Assembly (NCBI GenBank): GCA_022361535.1
Contig: JAKSAU010001080.1
Location: 1-32,045 of the forward strand
DNA: 32,045 nt
Direction: 5' to 3'
From: Desulfobacterales bacterium
GTDB taxonomy: Bacteria > Desulfobacterota > Desulfobacteria > Desulfobacterales > Desulfobacteraceae
The notes beneath the pieces were generated by a model that had not been told where the DNA came from, did no database searches, and worked only from the letters and a program-made list of their open reading frames with translations. Positions 1 to 8,224 of the stretch are shown piece after piece (within the stretch, counting starts at the first letter, position 1; each line of letters starts with the position of its first letter). A program made the translations under genes and the position numbers.

Positions 1-1046
1 TGGGTATATTTCCATTTGTTTACAGCCTGGCTTGTTTTATCCATGGTGGCAGTTACAACTGCCGTCAGTTTTGTTCCGTCAGCTAAAAAGTCTTTTTCAA
101 CCGTATCAATAAGTCCCGCGATTTTTTCTTCTTTTGCTTTGAGTTGTAAGGTTGCTGCAATTTCGTTTTTCTTGGTGTCTACCATGCTTTCAAATGAACT
201 GGAGAAACGCTTTATGTTTTCGATTATCCCCTGGGTGGTGGAGTGTTCCGGCAACTCTACGATTTCGCTATTGATATTGCCTTTTAGCTTTAAGATCTTT
301 TCTAGTGCCTGTTTGAGCTCCTCCTCACTTTGGGCTCTTAATATTTCGTTCATGACAACCAGTTGCCGGTTGGTCATTGATTGGACCGACATTGCTGCTC
401 TGACACCGGAAATGGACATCTCTGACACCATCATCAGTTCATCCATCATATCAAGGATGCCAGCGTCAGTTAAAATTCTATCGAGGCTTTTACCTGTTGT
501 TTCTTCACTCTGTTCATTCATCAGAAGTGTGCCGAAACCTTTCTTAATGGATTCGGTTTCATTTTCAATGGTGCCAATTGACTCCTCTATGGAAGTGTTG
601 GAACACTCAACTGTCAACTGGTTTATTTCTTCGAGAATTGCACGGTTTTGCTCCATCAGTTCCTTGAGTTTGCCGCTTGCAGCAAGTTGCTTTTCTTTTG
701 CGGTTTTGAGCTCATGTGTCACTTTGTAAATATCAAGGATTTTTTGGGGAACCTGCTTGATATTCAGGTTACTGTTGTTCAACCCCGAAGCTGCATCAAC
801 CAATTTATCCTGTGAGTTTGAAACAAGGATTTTAGATATCAAACGGCGGAGTGGAATCAACTGTTGGATACTGTTATTTTGATTCTCTACATTTAAGGTG
901 ACCGTATTGGCCGTCTTGAGCATGGCTGTTTCAATCTGGCTTAGTGATAGAATGCCGGTTCCCCCTGAAAGACCGGTTAATAGCGCACAAATTAGAAATC
1001 CGCCAATGAGAAGCCATTTCAGTGAGATTTTTGAAAAAATCGTCAT
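1..1046 (-). CDS. Membrane-anchored coiled-coil sensor, chemoreceptor-like (partial)
   Basis: Reading from ATG 1046 to the window edge gives about 348 codons with no stop; the gene runs off the left end. The protein opens with MTIFSKISLKWLLIGG and one hydrophobic segment (about residues 10-32), followed by a long, charged, Gln/Lys/Glu-rich helical region typical of the sensory and coiled-coil part of methyl-accepting chemotaxis proteins. No HAMP, MA-signalling or enzymatic domain is reached, so a kinase or diguanylate cyclase with the same kind of N-terminus cannot be excluded. An AAGAGGAC ribosome site lies about ten bases upstream of the ATG. It is divergent from the hybrid kinase. The open frame on the plus strand over this stretch is its shadow. 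The reading frame is well supported; the functional class is inferred from the N-terminal style only. Confidence 0.7.
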   Translation of the reverse strand, partial: MTIFSKISLKWLLIGGFLICALLTGLSGGTGILSLSQIETAMLKTANTVTLNVENQNNSIQQLIPLRRLISKILVSNSQDKLVDAASGLNNSNLNIKQVPQKILDIYKVTHELKTAKEKQLAASGKLKELMEQNRAILEEINQLTVECSNTSIEESIGTIENETESIKKGFGTLLMNEQSEETTGKSLDRILTDAGILDMMDELMMVSEMSISGVRAAMSVQSMTNRQLVVMNEILRAQSEEELKQALEKILKLKGNINSEIVELPEHSTTQGIIENIKRFSSSFESMVDTKKNEIAATLQLKAKEEKIAGLIDTVEKDFLADGTKLTAVVTATMDKTSQAVNKWKYT

Positions 1047-1107
1047 GTTTTGTTAGTCCTCTTGGGCACAGGTTGTTGACAGTCTTATAGTTTGAATCAA
1101 TTTATAC

Positions 1108-1131
1108 TTTCGCGAAAACCGGTAAACCGGT
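1108..1131. promoter_or_regulatory. Palindrome plus tandem AAACCGGT repeat in divergent promoter region
   Basis: The spacer between the two divergent genes holds the palindrome TTTCGCGAAA (1108-1117), overlapping two exact tandem copies of AAACCGGT (1116-1123 and 1124-1131). Each copy contains the self-complementary hexamer ACCGGT, so two dyads sit 8 bases, less than one helical turn, apart. This is the kind of arrangement bound by a dimeric regulator. No regulator can be named. Confidence 0.35.
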
Positions 1132-1342
1132 AAGATTTAATCAATATTGTATGAAACTTCCTATATCATAAGTTTTTTTTTGCAGCAAGATCATGTATCT
1201 TAAGGCTGATTAATGCTTTGCCATTCATCTGATTCTTTTGTATGGTCCTTTTAGCAGTATTTGCAAATTTACAGGCAACACCATTTCGTCGGGTGGAGGT
1301 ACAGTAAGAACCAGGAGGGTATCAAGGTCCCAAGGAGGCATA

Positions 1343-2224
1343 TTGTACAGCCAGTTCAGCCGTTACAAGGACGCATCCGGGTTTGATTTTTCAATCCATC
1401 CCCTTACCTTGGCATTTAAAAAGGACAGCCTGGAAAAAGAATTTCGCACTTCTTATTTTGAAAACAATCTTCAGCTTGGGCGAGCCTGCCATATCATTGC
1501 CGTCTTTTTTTATTTGCTTGTGGGACTTTGGGATGCAGTCATATTTGATCCTACTCACCTTTTTGCCTGGCAGTGGGTACTCTCCGTTGTGGTCCTTGTC
1601 TTTATAGGAGGGTTTGTGTCTTCTTTTGTGGCCCTGGACTTTTATTCCAAACACTGGCAGCAGATTTTTGCGGGGTATGTTCTGATCACAGGGATCGGTT
1701 TTACTATCGTCACAATTGCTTCAGGCCCGGAATATCCAGTCCATAATTTTGTCGGTATCATATTTTGCCTCTTCTTTTGTTATGCATTTATCAGGTTGAC
1801 CTTTTTATACGCTTTGGCAGCAGGAAATTTGATTGTGATGATTTATACTGCTGGCACGGTTCTTTTTTTTGACTTGCCGGGCAAACTGGTTCTCAATGAA
1901 TTTTTTTATATGTTCGGGGTAAATTTTCTGGGCATGATGGTATGTTACGCAATGGAATTGTTATCCCGAAGGGATTATATGCTCAATGAGCTGCTAAGGC
2001 AGGCTGAGCGAAAAACAAAGAATGTCAATGTTCGGCTGGAGCAGATGGTGGCTGACCGGACCCGGGACCTTCATTTATCCAATAAAGAGCTTGCCCGATC
2101 TCTTGTCCGCGGAAAAGAGCTGGTGGCCAAGCTTGAAAAAGAGGAAAAAAGCCTTCAAAAGAGCCTTGCCTCGCTTGAGACGGCAGAAGTCATTGCCCGG
2201 CTTGGGTATTTTGAAAAAAATTGA
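1343..2224 (+). CDS. Hybrid histidine kinase, N-terminal part (membrane domain, start of PAS), ends at in-frame TGA
   Basis: The frame is open from 1238, but TTG 1343 is the better start: AAGGAGG at 1332-1338 sits four bases before it, while earlier starts have no ribosome site. About six hydrophobic segments (roughly residues 30-190) form an integral-membrane sensor of the MASE type, followed by a charged coiled coil and the first strand of a PAS domain, ending LGYFEKN before TGA 2222-2224. The codons after the TGA continue the same PAS domain in the same frame (QTGEHFWSKGF) and lead into the kinase at 2267-3727. Trp is the residue I would expect at the stop, as in related GYFERNWQTGE-type PAS domains, so TGG to TGA is the simplest explanation. 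Translated alone, this part is a membrane sensor without kinase output. Confidence 0.75.
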   Translation: MYSQFSRYKDASGFDFSIHPLTLAFKKDSLEKEFRTSYFENNLQLGRACHIIAVFFYLLVGLWDAVIFDPTHLFAWQWVLSVVVLVFIGGFVSSFVALDFYSKHWQQIFAGYVLITGIGFTIVTIASGPEYPVHNFVGIIFCLFFCYAFIRLTFLYALAAGNLIVMIYTAGTVLFFDLPGKLVLNEFFYMFGVNFLGMMVCYAMELLSRRDYMLNELLRQAERKTKNVNVRLEQMVADRTRDLHLSNKELARSLVRGKELVAKLEKEEKSLQKSLASLETAEVIARLGYFEKN

Positions 2225-2266
2225 CAGACAGGCGAACATTTTTGGTCAAAAGGCTTCCTTGCATTA

Positions 2267-3727
2267 TTGGGAGAATCACCGGATCAGGTCCTCAAGACCG
2301 ATGAAACCTTTTGGGCCCACATACATGAAAAAGATAGACAAAAAATCAGCGACTTAGTCAGGCAATCCAAAAAAGACCGTAGTAGCATGGCGGCCGAGTT
2401 CAGATTAGTTAGAACAGATGGTGAGGTCCTTGAAGTACGCGGCGCTGCAGACCATTATTTTGATGATGGTAACCTCATGATTTCAAGAGGTGTTCTCCAG
2501 GATATTACGGTTCAAAAGCAGGCCCAAGAGGACTTGGCAAGATTGGAAGACCAGCTCATTCAGGCCCAGAAAATGGAATCCATAGGTCGATTGGCAGGTG
2601 GGGTTGCACATGATTACAACAATATTTCAGGAATTATTATCGGATATACCGAATTGGCTATGGATCAGGTTAATTCTGATGACCCGTTGCATCAAACCCT
2701 TGAAAAAGTCATTTCTGCAGCACAGCGGGCAACGGATATTACCCGGCAATTGCTTGCATTCGCACGGAAACAGACTATTGATCCCAAAGTTATCGAATTG
2801 AACCAGGCAGTTAAAAATATACTAAACATTTTAGAGCGGTTGATCGGAGAGGACATCGATTTGGTGTGGAATCCGGGACAAAATATCTGGCTTGTGAAAA
2901 TAGATCCTGCCCAGGTGGATCAGATTCTTGTCAATCTATGTATCAATTCAAGAGATGCCATTTGCGGCTCTGGTAAAATCACTATTGAAACCAGAAATGT
3001 TTCCTTTGACCATGCATATTGCAATCAGCACTCAGGATTTAAACCGGGTGATTATTCTATGCTTGCCGTCAGCGACGATGGTACGGGAATGACGCAAGAA
3101 ATTCTTGAAAACGTGTTTGAACCATTTTTCACAACCAAAGAAATTGGGCAGGGTACAGGTCTTGGTCTGTCTACAATATATGGGATTGTTAAACAGAATA
3201 ACGGGTTTGTAAATGCATATAGTGAACCCGGAGAGGGAACCAGTATAAAAGTATATTTGAAACGCTATAAAGGGACCCTGGACTATGCCGAGAAATCAGA
3301 TGAGAATGAGAATGAAAAAGTCCGGGCGACAGGTGAAACCATCCTGATTGTTGAAGATGACAAGGATATCCTTGATTTGGCCAAGACTGTTCTTACAAAA
3401 GCTGGCTACAGGGTTATAGCATCAAATACACCGGTAAGTGCTCTGTCTATTGCCCGGGAAGAGACCGGCCGTATCCATCTGTTGCTCACAGATGTGGTGA
3501 TGCCTGAAATGAGTGGTCGTGAACTTGCTGACGCGCTTCCTAAGATAAGCCCGGGTATTGAAACTTTGTTTATGTCAGGCTATACTGCGAACATCATCGC
3601 GCATCGCGGTGTATTAGACAAAGGGGTTAATTTCATATCAAAACCCTTTTCAGGAAAAGAGTTGACAGCAAAAGTCAGAAAGATTCTTGATAAAGATAAG
3701 AAAGATTTGGTAATTAGACAGTCATAA
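2267..3727 (+). CDS. Hybrid histidine kinase, C-terminal part (PAS, HisKA, HATPase, receiver)
   Basis: This is the continuation of the upstream frame after the TGA at 2222-2224. The start given is a TTG with no convincing ribosome site; no start here looks designed, so the part may be untranslated, reinitiated or made by readthrough. Order: rest of the PAS domain, HisKA with the phospho-acceptor His encoded at 2609-2611 (GGVAHDYNN), HATPase_c with N box NLCINSRDA, G1 DDGTGM, F box FEPFFTTK and G2 GTGLGLST, then a receiver domain (ILIVEDDKD, acceptor Asp in LLLTDVVMP, Lys in ISKPF). All catalytic boxes are intact and there is no second frame disruption, which suggests a recent mutation or a functional bypass. 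A PilZ gene follows after 20 bases. Confidence 0.8.
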   Translation: MGESPDQVLKTDETFWAHIHEKDRQKISDLVRQSKKDRSSMAAEFRLVRTDGEVLEVRGAADHYFDDGNLMISRGVLQDITVQKQAQEDLARLEDQLIQAQKMESIGRLAGGVAHDYNNISGIIIGYTELAMDQVNSDDPLHQTLEKVISAAQRATDITRQLLAFARKQTIDPKVIELNQAVKNILNILERLIGEDIDLVWNPGQNIWLVKIDPAQVDQILVNLCINSRDAICGSGKITIETRNVSFDHAYCNQHSGFKPGDYSMLAVSDDGTGMTQEILENVFEPFFTTKEIGQGTGLGLSTIYGIVKQNNGFVNAYSEPGEGTSIKVYLKRYKGTLDYAEKSDENENEKVRATGETILIVEDDKDILDLAKTVLTKAGYRVIASNTPVSALSIAREETGRIHLLLTDVVMPEMSGRELADALPKISPGIETLFMSGYTANIIAHRGVLDKGVNFISKPFSGKELTAKVRKILDKDKKDLVIRQS

Positions 3728-3747
3728 TTATCAAAAAGGAGTAAAAA

Positions 3748-4200
3748 GTGGTCGATTCAAACAATGAAGAAAAAGCTGTCCTGGAAGCTATCATAAAAGA
3801 AACTGGCAGTTTGAGTTTAGACCAGAAAAAAGAGGTGTTGCATTACATCCGTTCAATCAATCAACCAAGAACGTATCCAAGGATCCGGAAACGTATAGAG
3901 ATCGATATCATGATTGATGATAAAATTATCCGATCTGATACCAAGGATATGAGTGCAGCCGGTGTCTATGTCAAAACCCCTGTCAAAACCCAAATAGGTA
4001 AAGCTGCCAAGGTTGTTTTTTCATTGCCAGGTCAGAAACGGCCATTCAAGCTTGACGGCAGGGTAGTCAGGACTGAGAGCGGAGGAATCGCTCTCTGGTT
4101 TAGTGAAATGACTACCTATACACGGGAGAATTTGAATAAATTGCTCTCGGAATTAGACTATCCTCAATACAGTGGGAAAGAAGAAGACTCATTGGATTAA
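3748..4200 (+). CDS. PilZ domain c-di-GMP effector
   Basis: This 150-residue protein starts at GTG 3748, with AAGGAG at 3736-3741. A short helical N-terminus (about residues 1-38) precedes a PilZ domain with the two c-di-GMP-binding signatures: the RxxxR motif (R45 and R49 in PRIRKR) and DxSxxG (D67, S69, G72 in DMSAAG). The remaining beta-barrel strands run to about residue 135. PilZ proteins change shape on binding c-di-GMP and pass this to a partner, often in motility or surface attachment; the partner here is unknown. The gene lies 20 bases after the hybrid kinase and is probably cotranscribed with it. The GGDEF-EAL protein at 24203-25876 could influence its ligand. Confidence 0.88.
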   Translation: MVDSNNEEKAVLEAIIKETGSLSLDQKKEVLHYIRSINQPRTYPRIRKRIEIDIMIDDKIIRSDTKDMSAAGVYVKTPVKTQIGKAAKVVFSLPGQKRPFKLDGRVVRTESGGIALWFSEMTTYTRENLNKLLSELDYPQYSGKEEDSLD

Positions 4201-4441
4201 ATTGATTCAAAGATAATGGTCCCTTTTTCAAAAAAAGTCTTTTCAATCACTCTTAAAACCCTTTAGAATGGATAAAACGTTTGCCTGAGATTTAGGACGT
4301 CGTCTGTTATTTTTCTACGTGTTAGGGAATAATGGTGCATAGGTTTCGCCTTGACTTTTATTTAGATATTTATTAGGGAAATGTACAAACGCTTGTAGAG
4401 CACGTGTCCGTTACCGTTCGGTTATAGCCTGATTCAGAATT
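4201..4441. other. Intergenic spacer upstream of the nhaD-like leader
   Basis: No gene is visible here. It holds TTGACT at 4351-4356 with only weak -10 candidates downstream (around 4371-4379), and two copies of TTAGGGAA (near 4322 and 4373). A promoter for the antiporter mRNA is expected in this stretch but cannot be fixed by eye. No clear terminator for the PilZ gene was seen. Confidence 0.4.
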
Positions 4442-4442
4442 T

Positions 4443-4534
4443 GCCACAGATTTTCCCAATGAACGCCCCAAGAGCATCTGGCTGGAAAATCACTTGTGGC
4501 TGAGAACTGAGCAGATCCGCATTACCTAGGGGGA
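4443..4534 (+). promoter_or_regulatory. Candidate structured cis-regulatory RNA (riboswitch-like) before the nhaD-like gene
   Basis: The leader folds into a two-part helix. GCCACA (4443-4448) pairs with TGTGGC (4495-4500), and ATTTTCC (4450-4456) pairs with GGAAAAT (4484-4490), separated by a 1-by-4 internal loop. The 27-base apical loop contains ATCTG (4476-4480), complementary to CAGAT (4512-4516) in the 3' tail, and CCCC (4466-4469), complementary to the GGGGG ribosome site (4529-4533) seven bases before the start codon. The loop ATCTG could also pair with a second CAGAT (4447-4451) within the 5' strand of the helix. This is the architecture of a pseudoknotted switch able to mask the ribosome site. 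The pairings are seen; ligand and regulation are inferred. Na+-responsive riboswitches before sodium transporter genes are known, but membership in such a class was not tested. Confidence 0.55.
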
Positions 4535-4541
4535 TTGGATT

Positions 4542-6101
4542 ATGAAGTTGAATCAACACGCGGTTATCATCTCTTTTGTCACTTTCTTCATTTCCATATT
4601 TGTTTTTCCTCCGGGGCTGGCCCTCGGTGCAAATAACCAGGACAATGCCCACTCCACCCACGAGGTCGCTCTGCAAGATCATGAAACAGGGAAGGTTGAC
4701 GAACACGGCAATGATGGTGCACATGCCGATTCTCACGGCTCACATGGACACGGCCATGCCAACTTAGGAGAGACCCTGCCTCTATACTCGTGTATCCCTT
4801 TTGCCTGCATGTTATTGTCCATTGCGCTTTTACCCCTGGTTGCTGGCACTTTCTGGCACCACCATTTCGGGAAAATTTCCGCATTTTGGGCCGCCACCCT
4901 GGCTATTCCTTTTATTGTGGTTTACAAAGGGGTGGCTGTTTATGAGATTCTTCATATCATACTGGCAGATTATGTTCCGTTTATCATTCTTTTATGGGCG
5001 CTTTTTACAGTATCCGGCGGTATCCTGCTTCGGGGAACATTGCGGGGAACGCCTGCGGTAAATACCGTAATAATTATTATCGGTACCTTACTGGCTTCAT
5101 GGATGGGAACAACCGGTGCGGCCATGCTAATGATTCGCCCCTTTATACGGGCCAATGCCCACCGGAAGAATAAAACATATATGGTGGTCTTTTTCATCTT
5201 CCTGGTGGCCAATGTCGGTGGCGCTTTAACCCCTTTGGGTGATCCGCCTTTATTCTTAGGGTTTCTTCATGGCGTCAGCTTTTTTTGGACCTTTAAAATC
5301 ATGCCCCATATGTTGTTTACTTCCGGGGTGCTTATTGTGATCTATTTTTGTTTGGATTCCTTCTACTATAAAAAAGAAGGCGGAGGACCACCGCCGGATG
5401 ACGGTGAAAAAGCACCGTTGAGGCTTGTGGGAACCTATAACTTTCTTTTTCTTGGCGGTGTTGTGGCTGCCGTACTCATGAGCGGTATAGTGGATCTTGG
5501 TGAAATCAATACTTTTGGTGTACACCGGGCTGCACAAGACTGGTTAAGGGACGGCTTACTGATCCTGTTGGGAGCCGCGTCTCTTTGGGTTACCCCGCGT
5601 CCTTTAAGAGAAGAAAATGAGTTTACCTGGTTTCCAATTGTAGAAGTGGCTTATCTGTTCATCGGTATTTTTATTACCATGATACCCTGTCTGTTATTAC
5701 TTAAAGCAGGGCCAAATGGGGCATTTGCATTTTTAATTAACGCGGTTCAAGAACCCTGGCATTACTTTTGGGTCACGGGAATTTTGTCGGCGTTCTTAGA
5801 CAATGCACCAACTTATCTGACATTTTTTAATACAGCCTTGGGAAGCTTCTATGCCGGGATGACTGAAAGTCAGTCCGTTCCATTGCTCATGACCGAAAAT
5901 GCCATTTATTTAAAAGCCGTCTCTGCGGGTGCGGTTTTCTTTGGGGCCTGTTCTTATATCGGTAATGCGCCTAATTTTATGGTGAGATCCATTGCCACGG
6001 AAGCAGGGGTAGATATGCCTAGCTTTTTCGGGTACATCCTAAAGTATTCCGTGGTCTTTCTCATCCCGACCTTTGTGGTTGTCACTGTGATATTCTTTTA
6101 A
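4542..6101 (+). CDS. NhaD/CitMHS-type sodium:proton antiporter
   Basis: This 519-residue membrane protein starts at ATG 4542, after GGGGGA. It has a signal-peptide-like N-terminus (hydrophobic to about residue 28, possible cleavage after ALGA), then a strongly His/Asp-rich segment (about residues 35-73) placed outside the membrane, then about a dozen transmembrane segments of the ion-transporter superfamily. The motif GGALTPLGDPPLF (about residues 226-238) is characteristic of this sodium:proton antiporter group, and ASWMGTTGAAM and DNAPTYL mark the other helix breaks. The expected role is Na+ export in exchange for protons. Two kinases, a receiver and a stress protein follow, and an Mrp antiporter operon lies about 5.7 kb downstream. 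The citrate and arsenite branches of the superfamily are less likely given that motif and context. Confidence 0.85.
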   Translation: MKLNQHAVIISFVTFFISIFVFPPGLALGANNQDNAHSTHEVALQDHETGKVDEHGNDGAHADSHGSHGHGHANLGETLPLYSCIPFACMLLSIALLPLVAGTFWHHHFGKISAFWAATLAIPFIVVYKGVAVYEILHIILADYVPFIILLWALFTVSGGILLRGTLRGTPAVNTVIIIIGTLLASWMGTTGAAMLMIRPFIRANAHRKNKTYMVVFFIFLVANVGGALTPLGDPPLFLGFLHGVSFFWTFKIMPHMLFTSGVLIVIYFCLDSFYYKKEGGGPPPDDGEKAPLRLVGTYNFLFLGGVVAAVLMSGIVDLGEINTFGVHRAAQDWLRDGLLILLGAASLWVTPRPLREENEFTWFPIVEVAYLFIGIFITMIPCLLLLKAGPNGAFAFLINAVQEPWHYFWVTGILSAFLDNAPTYLTFFNTALGSFYAGMTESQSVPLLMTENAIYLKAVSAGAVFFGACSYIGNAPNFMVRSIATEAGVDMPSFFGYILKYSVVFLIPTFVVVTVIFF

Positions 6102-6143
6102 TATACTGCTAATAAAGGCTTATATTAATCGAAAGGAGAGATC

Positions 6144-8207
6144 ATGAACCTTGATCTGAACCAACGTAAAATAGGCATCATAGGCGGGAATGACCCCTGC
6201 TGTGAGATTCTAAGTCTCCTCGCGGACCCGGCGTTGGCGTCTCTTGAATGCCGTGTTCTTCTGGTTGCAGACCCATTGGTCCAGAATCAAGGCATCAAAT
6301 GCGCGAAAGATACCGGAATTCCTACAACCACAAACTATGAAGACCTTTTAGATATTGACGGCCTTGATCTGGTATTGAAATTGAAAAATGACGAACGCCT
6401 GGCACCGGTTCTAAAGGCGTTGGAGAAGCAAAAGGTAGAACTCCTTGAGGTGGATGAATACCGGGCTTTATCCTTTATCAGTTTTCTTAGGACTGAATCT
6501 GAAAAGATTATGGTAAGGGAGAAGCTTTCAGATACGGATGTGTGCCGTGATGACCTGGTCTGTCTGTTTGATACGTTTTCAGGCCATATAAATGAAATCG
6601 CAGATAAGAAAACCGCATTTCTTAAGACTGAGCGTGAAGAGTTGTTAGAAATGGAAAAAGAGCTGACCCAAGTGATCCAGGGCAGCATGATTCCCACTTT
6701 TATCATCAACAATGAACATATCTTAACCCACTGGAACCGGGCCTGTGAAGAACTCACCGGTCATAATGCCTATGAGCTTGTCGGAACAGACCGGCAGTGG
6801 GTGCCTTTCAGGTCTGCAAAACGTCCGACTCTTGCTGATATTGTTGTGGAAGGCCTTGATGAGGAAGAGATAAATAAATACTACGGTACATCCTGGCGTA
6901 GATCAAAGATTGTAAAAGAAGCCCTGGAAGCCGAAGAGTTTTTCCCCCATATCGGTGAGCGGGGCAAGGGGATATTCTTTACGGCAGCCCCCATCAAATC
7001 TCCGGACGGAAGAATTATCGGAGCCATAGAAACCTTGAAGGACCAAAGTGAGGATAAGGCAGCACAACAAGAGATTGCGCTCCAGGACCAAGAGCTATCC
7101 AAACTCCATGAAAAGTACAAAAAGAGTGAGGAAAAATATCGTTCACTGTTCAACAACAACCCCAATCCCATCTTTATTATTGATAGTCAGACCTTGGAGA
7201 TTTTGGATATCAATCATCGTGTAGAAGAGGACTACGGCTACTCAAAAACAGATTTGCTGGGCAGGGTTTTTCTTGATCTGTGTGACCGGGATGATGAAAC
7301 GGTTGAGATGGGCCTTAAAAGCCTTGGCAGGGGACAAACCATCCTGTTTGCCAAGAAACGCCATCTTAAAAAATCAGGGGAACGATTTTTCGTAAATACC
7401 AAGGTGGTGAACACTACCTATAGTAATAGGGATGTACTCATTGCCTCATCCACAGATATTACCGAAAGCGTTGAAAAGGAAACCCAGCTCATCCAGGCAG
7501 GAAAACTTGCAACCTTGGGAACCATGGCTGCCGGTATGGCCCACGAAATTAACCAGCCTTTGAACGTCATACAAATATGCGCCGACCTGATGCTTAAAAT
7601 GATTAAAAAGGGCGTGTCCATTCCCGATGAAGAGTTGGCCCTCATGGCCAATGATATTATTGACAACGTGGCCAGGGCTGCAGGGGTAATTAAACATGTA
7701 AGGGACTTTGCCCGGCAGTCGGAACGGGATTTGAAAAAACTCAACCTCAACGATCCGATTAATGATGTGTTCAAGGTACTCGGCCATCAGCTTACGGTCC
7801 ATTCCGTAAAAGTGAACCTGGAACTGTCAGAAGAACTGCCTGATATACGGGCTGAACACAACCGCCTGGAGCAAGTATTTATTAACCTTGTGACCAACGC
7901 CATTGATGCCATGGATGAAAAGGCAGAAAAAACCGAAGGGTCCGTTGATAAAGTACTTACTATCAAAACCGGTGTTGAAGGCGGTAACGTTGTGGCGCGG
8001 GTATCAGACACAGGTGTAGGCATGAGTGATGCTGTAAAACAGAAAATATTTGAGCCGTTTTTTACCACCAAGGAAACCGGCAAGGGTACGGGGCTTGGTA
8101 CAAGCATCAGTTTTGGTATCATCAAAGATTATGCAGGTACCATAGACATAGACAGCGTTGAGGGAGAAGGCGCTGAGTTTATAATTGCATTTCCAGCAAC
8201 AGACTAA
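6144..8207 (+). CDS. PAS sensor histidine kinase with Rossmann-like N-terminal domain
   Basis: This 687-residue protein starts at ATG 6144 with AAAGGAG five bases before it. Residues 1-115 look like a nucleotide-binding Rossmann fold: a first strand with IGIIGGN, a second strand ending in LLVADP, and further alpha/beta units. A coiled coil and two PAS domains follow (about 170-305 and 328-445), then HisKA with His467 (GMAHEINQPL) and HATPase_c with NLVTNAIDA, DTGVGM, FEPFFTTKE and GTGLGTS. There is no membrane segment, so it is a cytoplasmic sensor. It has no receiver domain; likely partners are the REC-PAS-kinase 17 bases downstream and the receiver at 9778. I infer that the N-terminal domain reads a dinucleotide or another metabolite. 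The kinase call is secure, the ligand unknown. Confidence 0.9.
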   Translation: MNLDLNQRKIGIIGGNDPCCEILSLLADPALASLECRVLLVADPLVQNQGIKCAKDTGIPTTTNYEDLLDIDGLDLVLKLKNDERLAPVLKALEKQKVELLEVDEYRALSFISFLRTESEKIMVREKLSDTDVCRDDLVCLFDTFSGHINEIADKKTAFLKTEREELLEMEKELTQVIQGSMIPTFIINNEHILTHWNRACEELTGHNAYELVGTDRQWVPFRSAKRPTLADIVVEGLDEEEINKYYGTSWRRSKIVKEALEAEEFFPHIGERGKGIFFTAAPIKSPDGRIIGAIETLKDQSEDKAAQQEIALQDQELSKLHEKYKKSEEKYRSLFNNNPNPIFIIDSQTLEILDINHRVEEDYGYSKTDLLGRVFLDLCDRDDETVEMGLKSLGRGQTILFAKKRHLKKSGERFFVNTKVVNTTYSNRDVLIASSTDITESVEKETQLIQAGKLATLGTMAAGMAHEINQPLNVIQICADLMLKMIKKGVSIPDEELALMANDIIDNVARAAGVIKHVRDFARQSERDLKKLNLNDPINDVFKVLGHQLTVHSVKVNLELSEELPDIRAEHNRLEQVFINLVTNAIDAMDEKAEKTEGSVDKVLTIKTGVEGGNVVARVSDTGVGMSDAVKQKIFEPFFTTKETGKGTGLGTSISFGIIKDYAGTIDIDSVEGEGAEFIIAFPATD

Positions 8208-8224
8208 GGAGCAAGGAAAGGTCG

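Noticed and set aside
16..729. Long plus-strand open frame at the left end
   Set aside because: It is Ser/Phe-rich and antisense to a well-formed minus-strand frame that runs without stops from ATG 1046 to the window edge with a ribosome site and a typical membrane sensor N-terminus.
2222..2224. TGA read as selenocysteine
   Set aside because: The expected residue in this PAS position is Trp, not Cys, and no obvious SECIS hairpin was seen just downstream. A nonsense change or error is simpler, although not proven.
2022..2357. Alternative frame across the TGA (frameshift explanation)
   Set aside because: PAS similarity continues in the same frame on both sides of the TGA, so no frameshift is needed; the A7 run nearby is not required to explain it.
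4434..4736. Minus-strand frame over the nhaD-like leader and gene start
   Set aside because: It is antisense to the His-rich N-terminus of the antiporter and to the structured leader, with no sign of its own ribosome site or domain.
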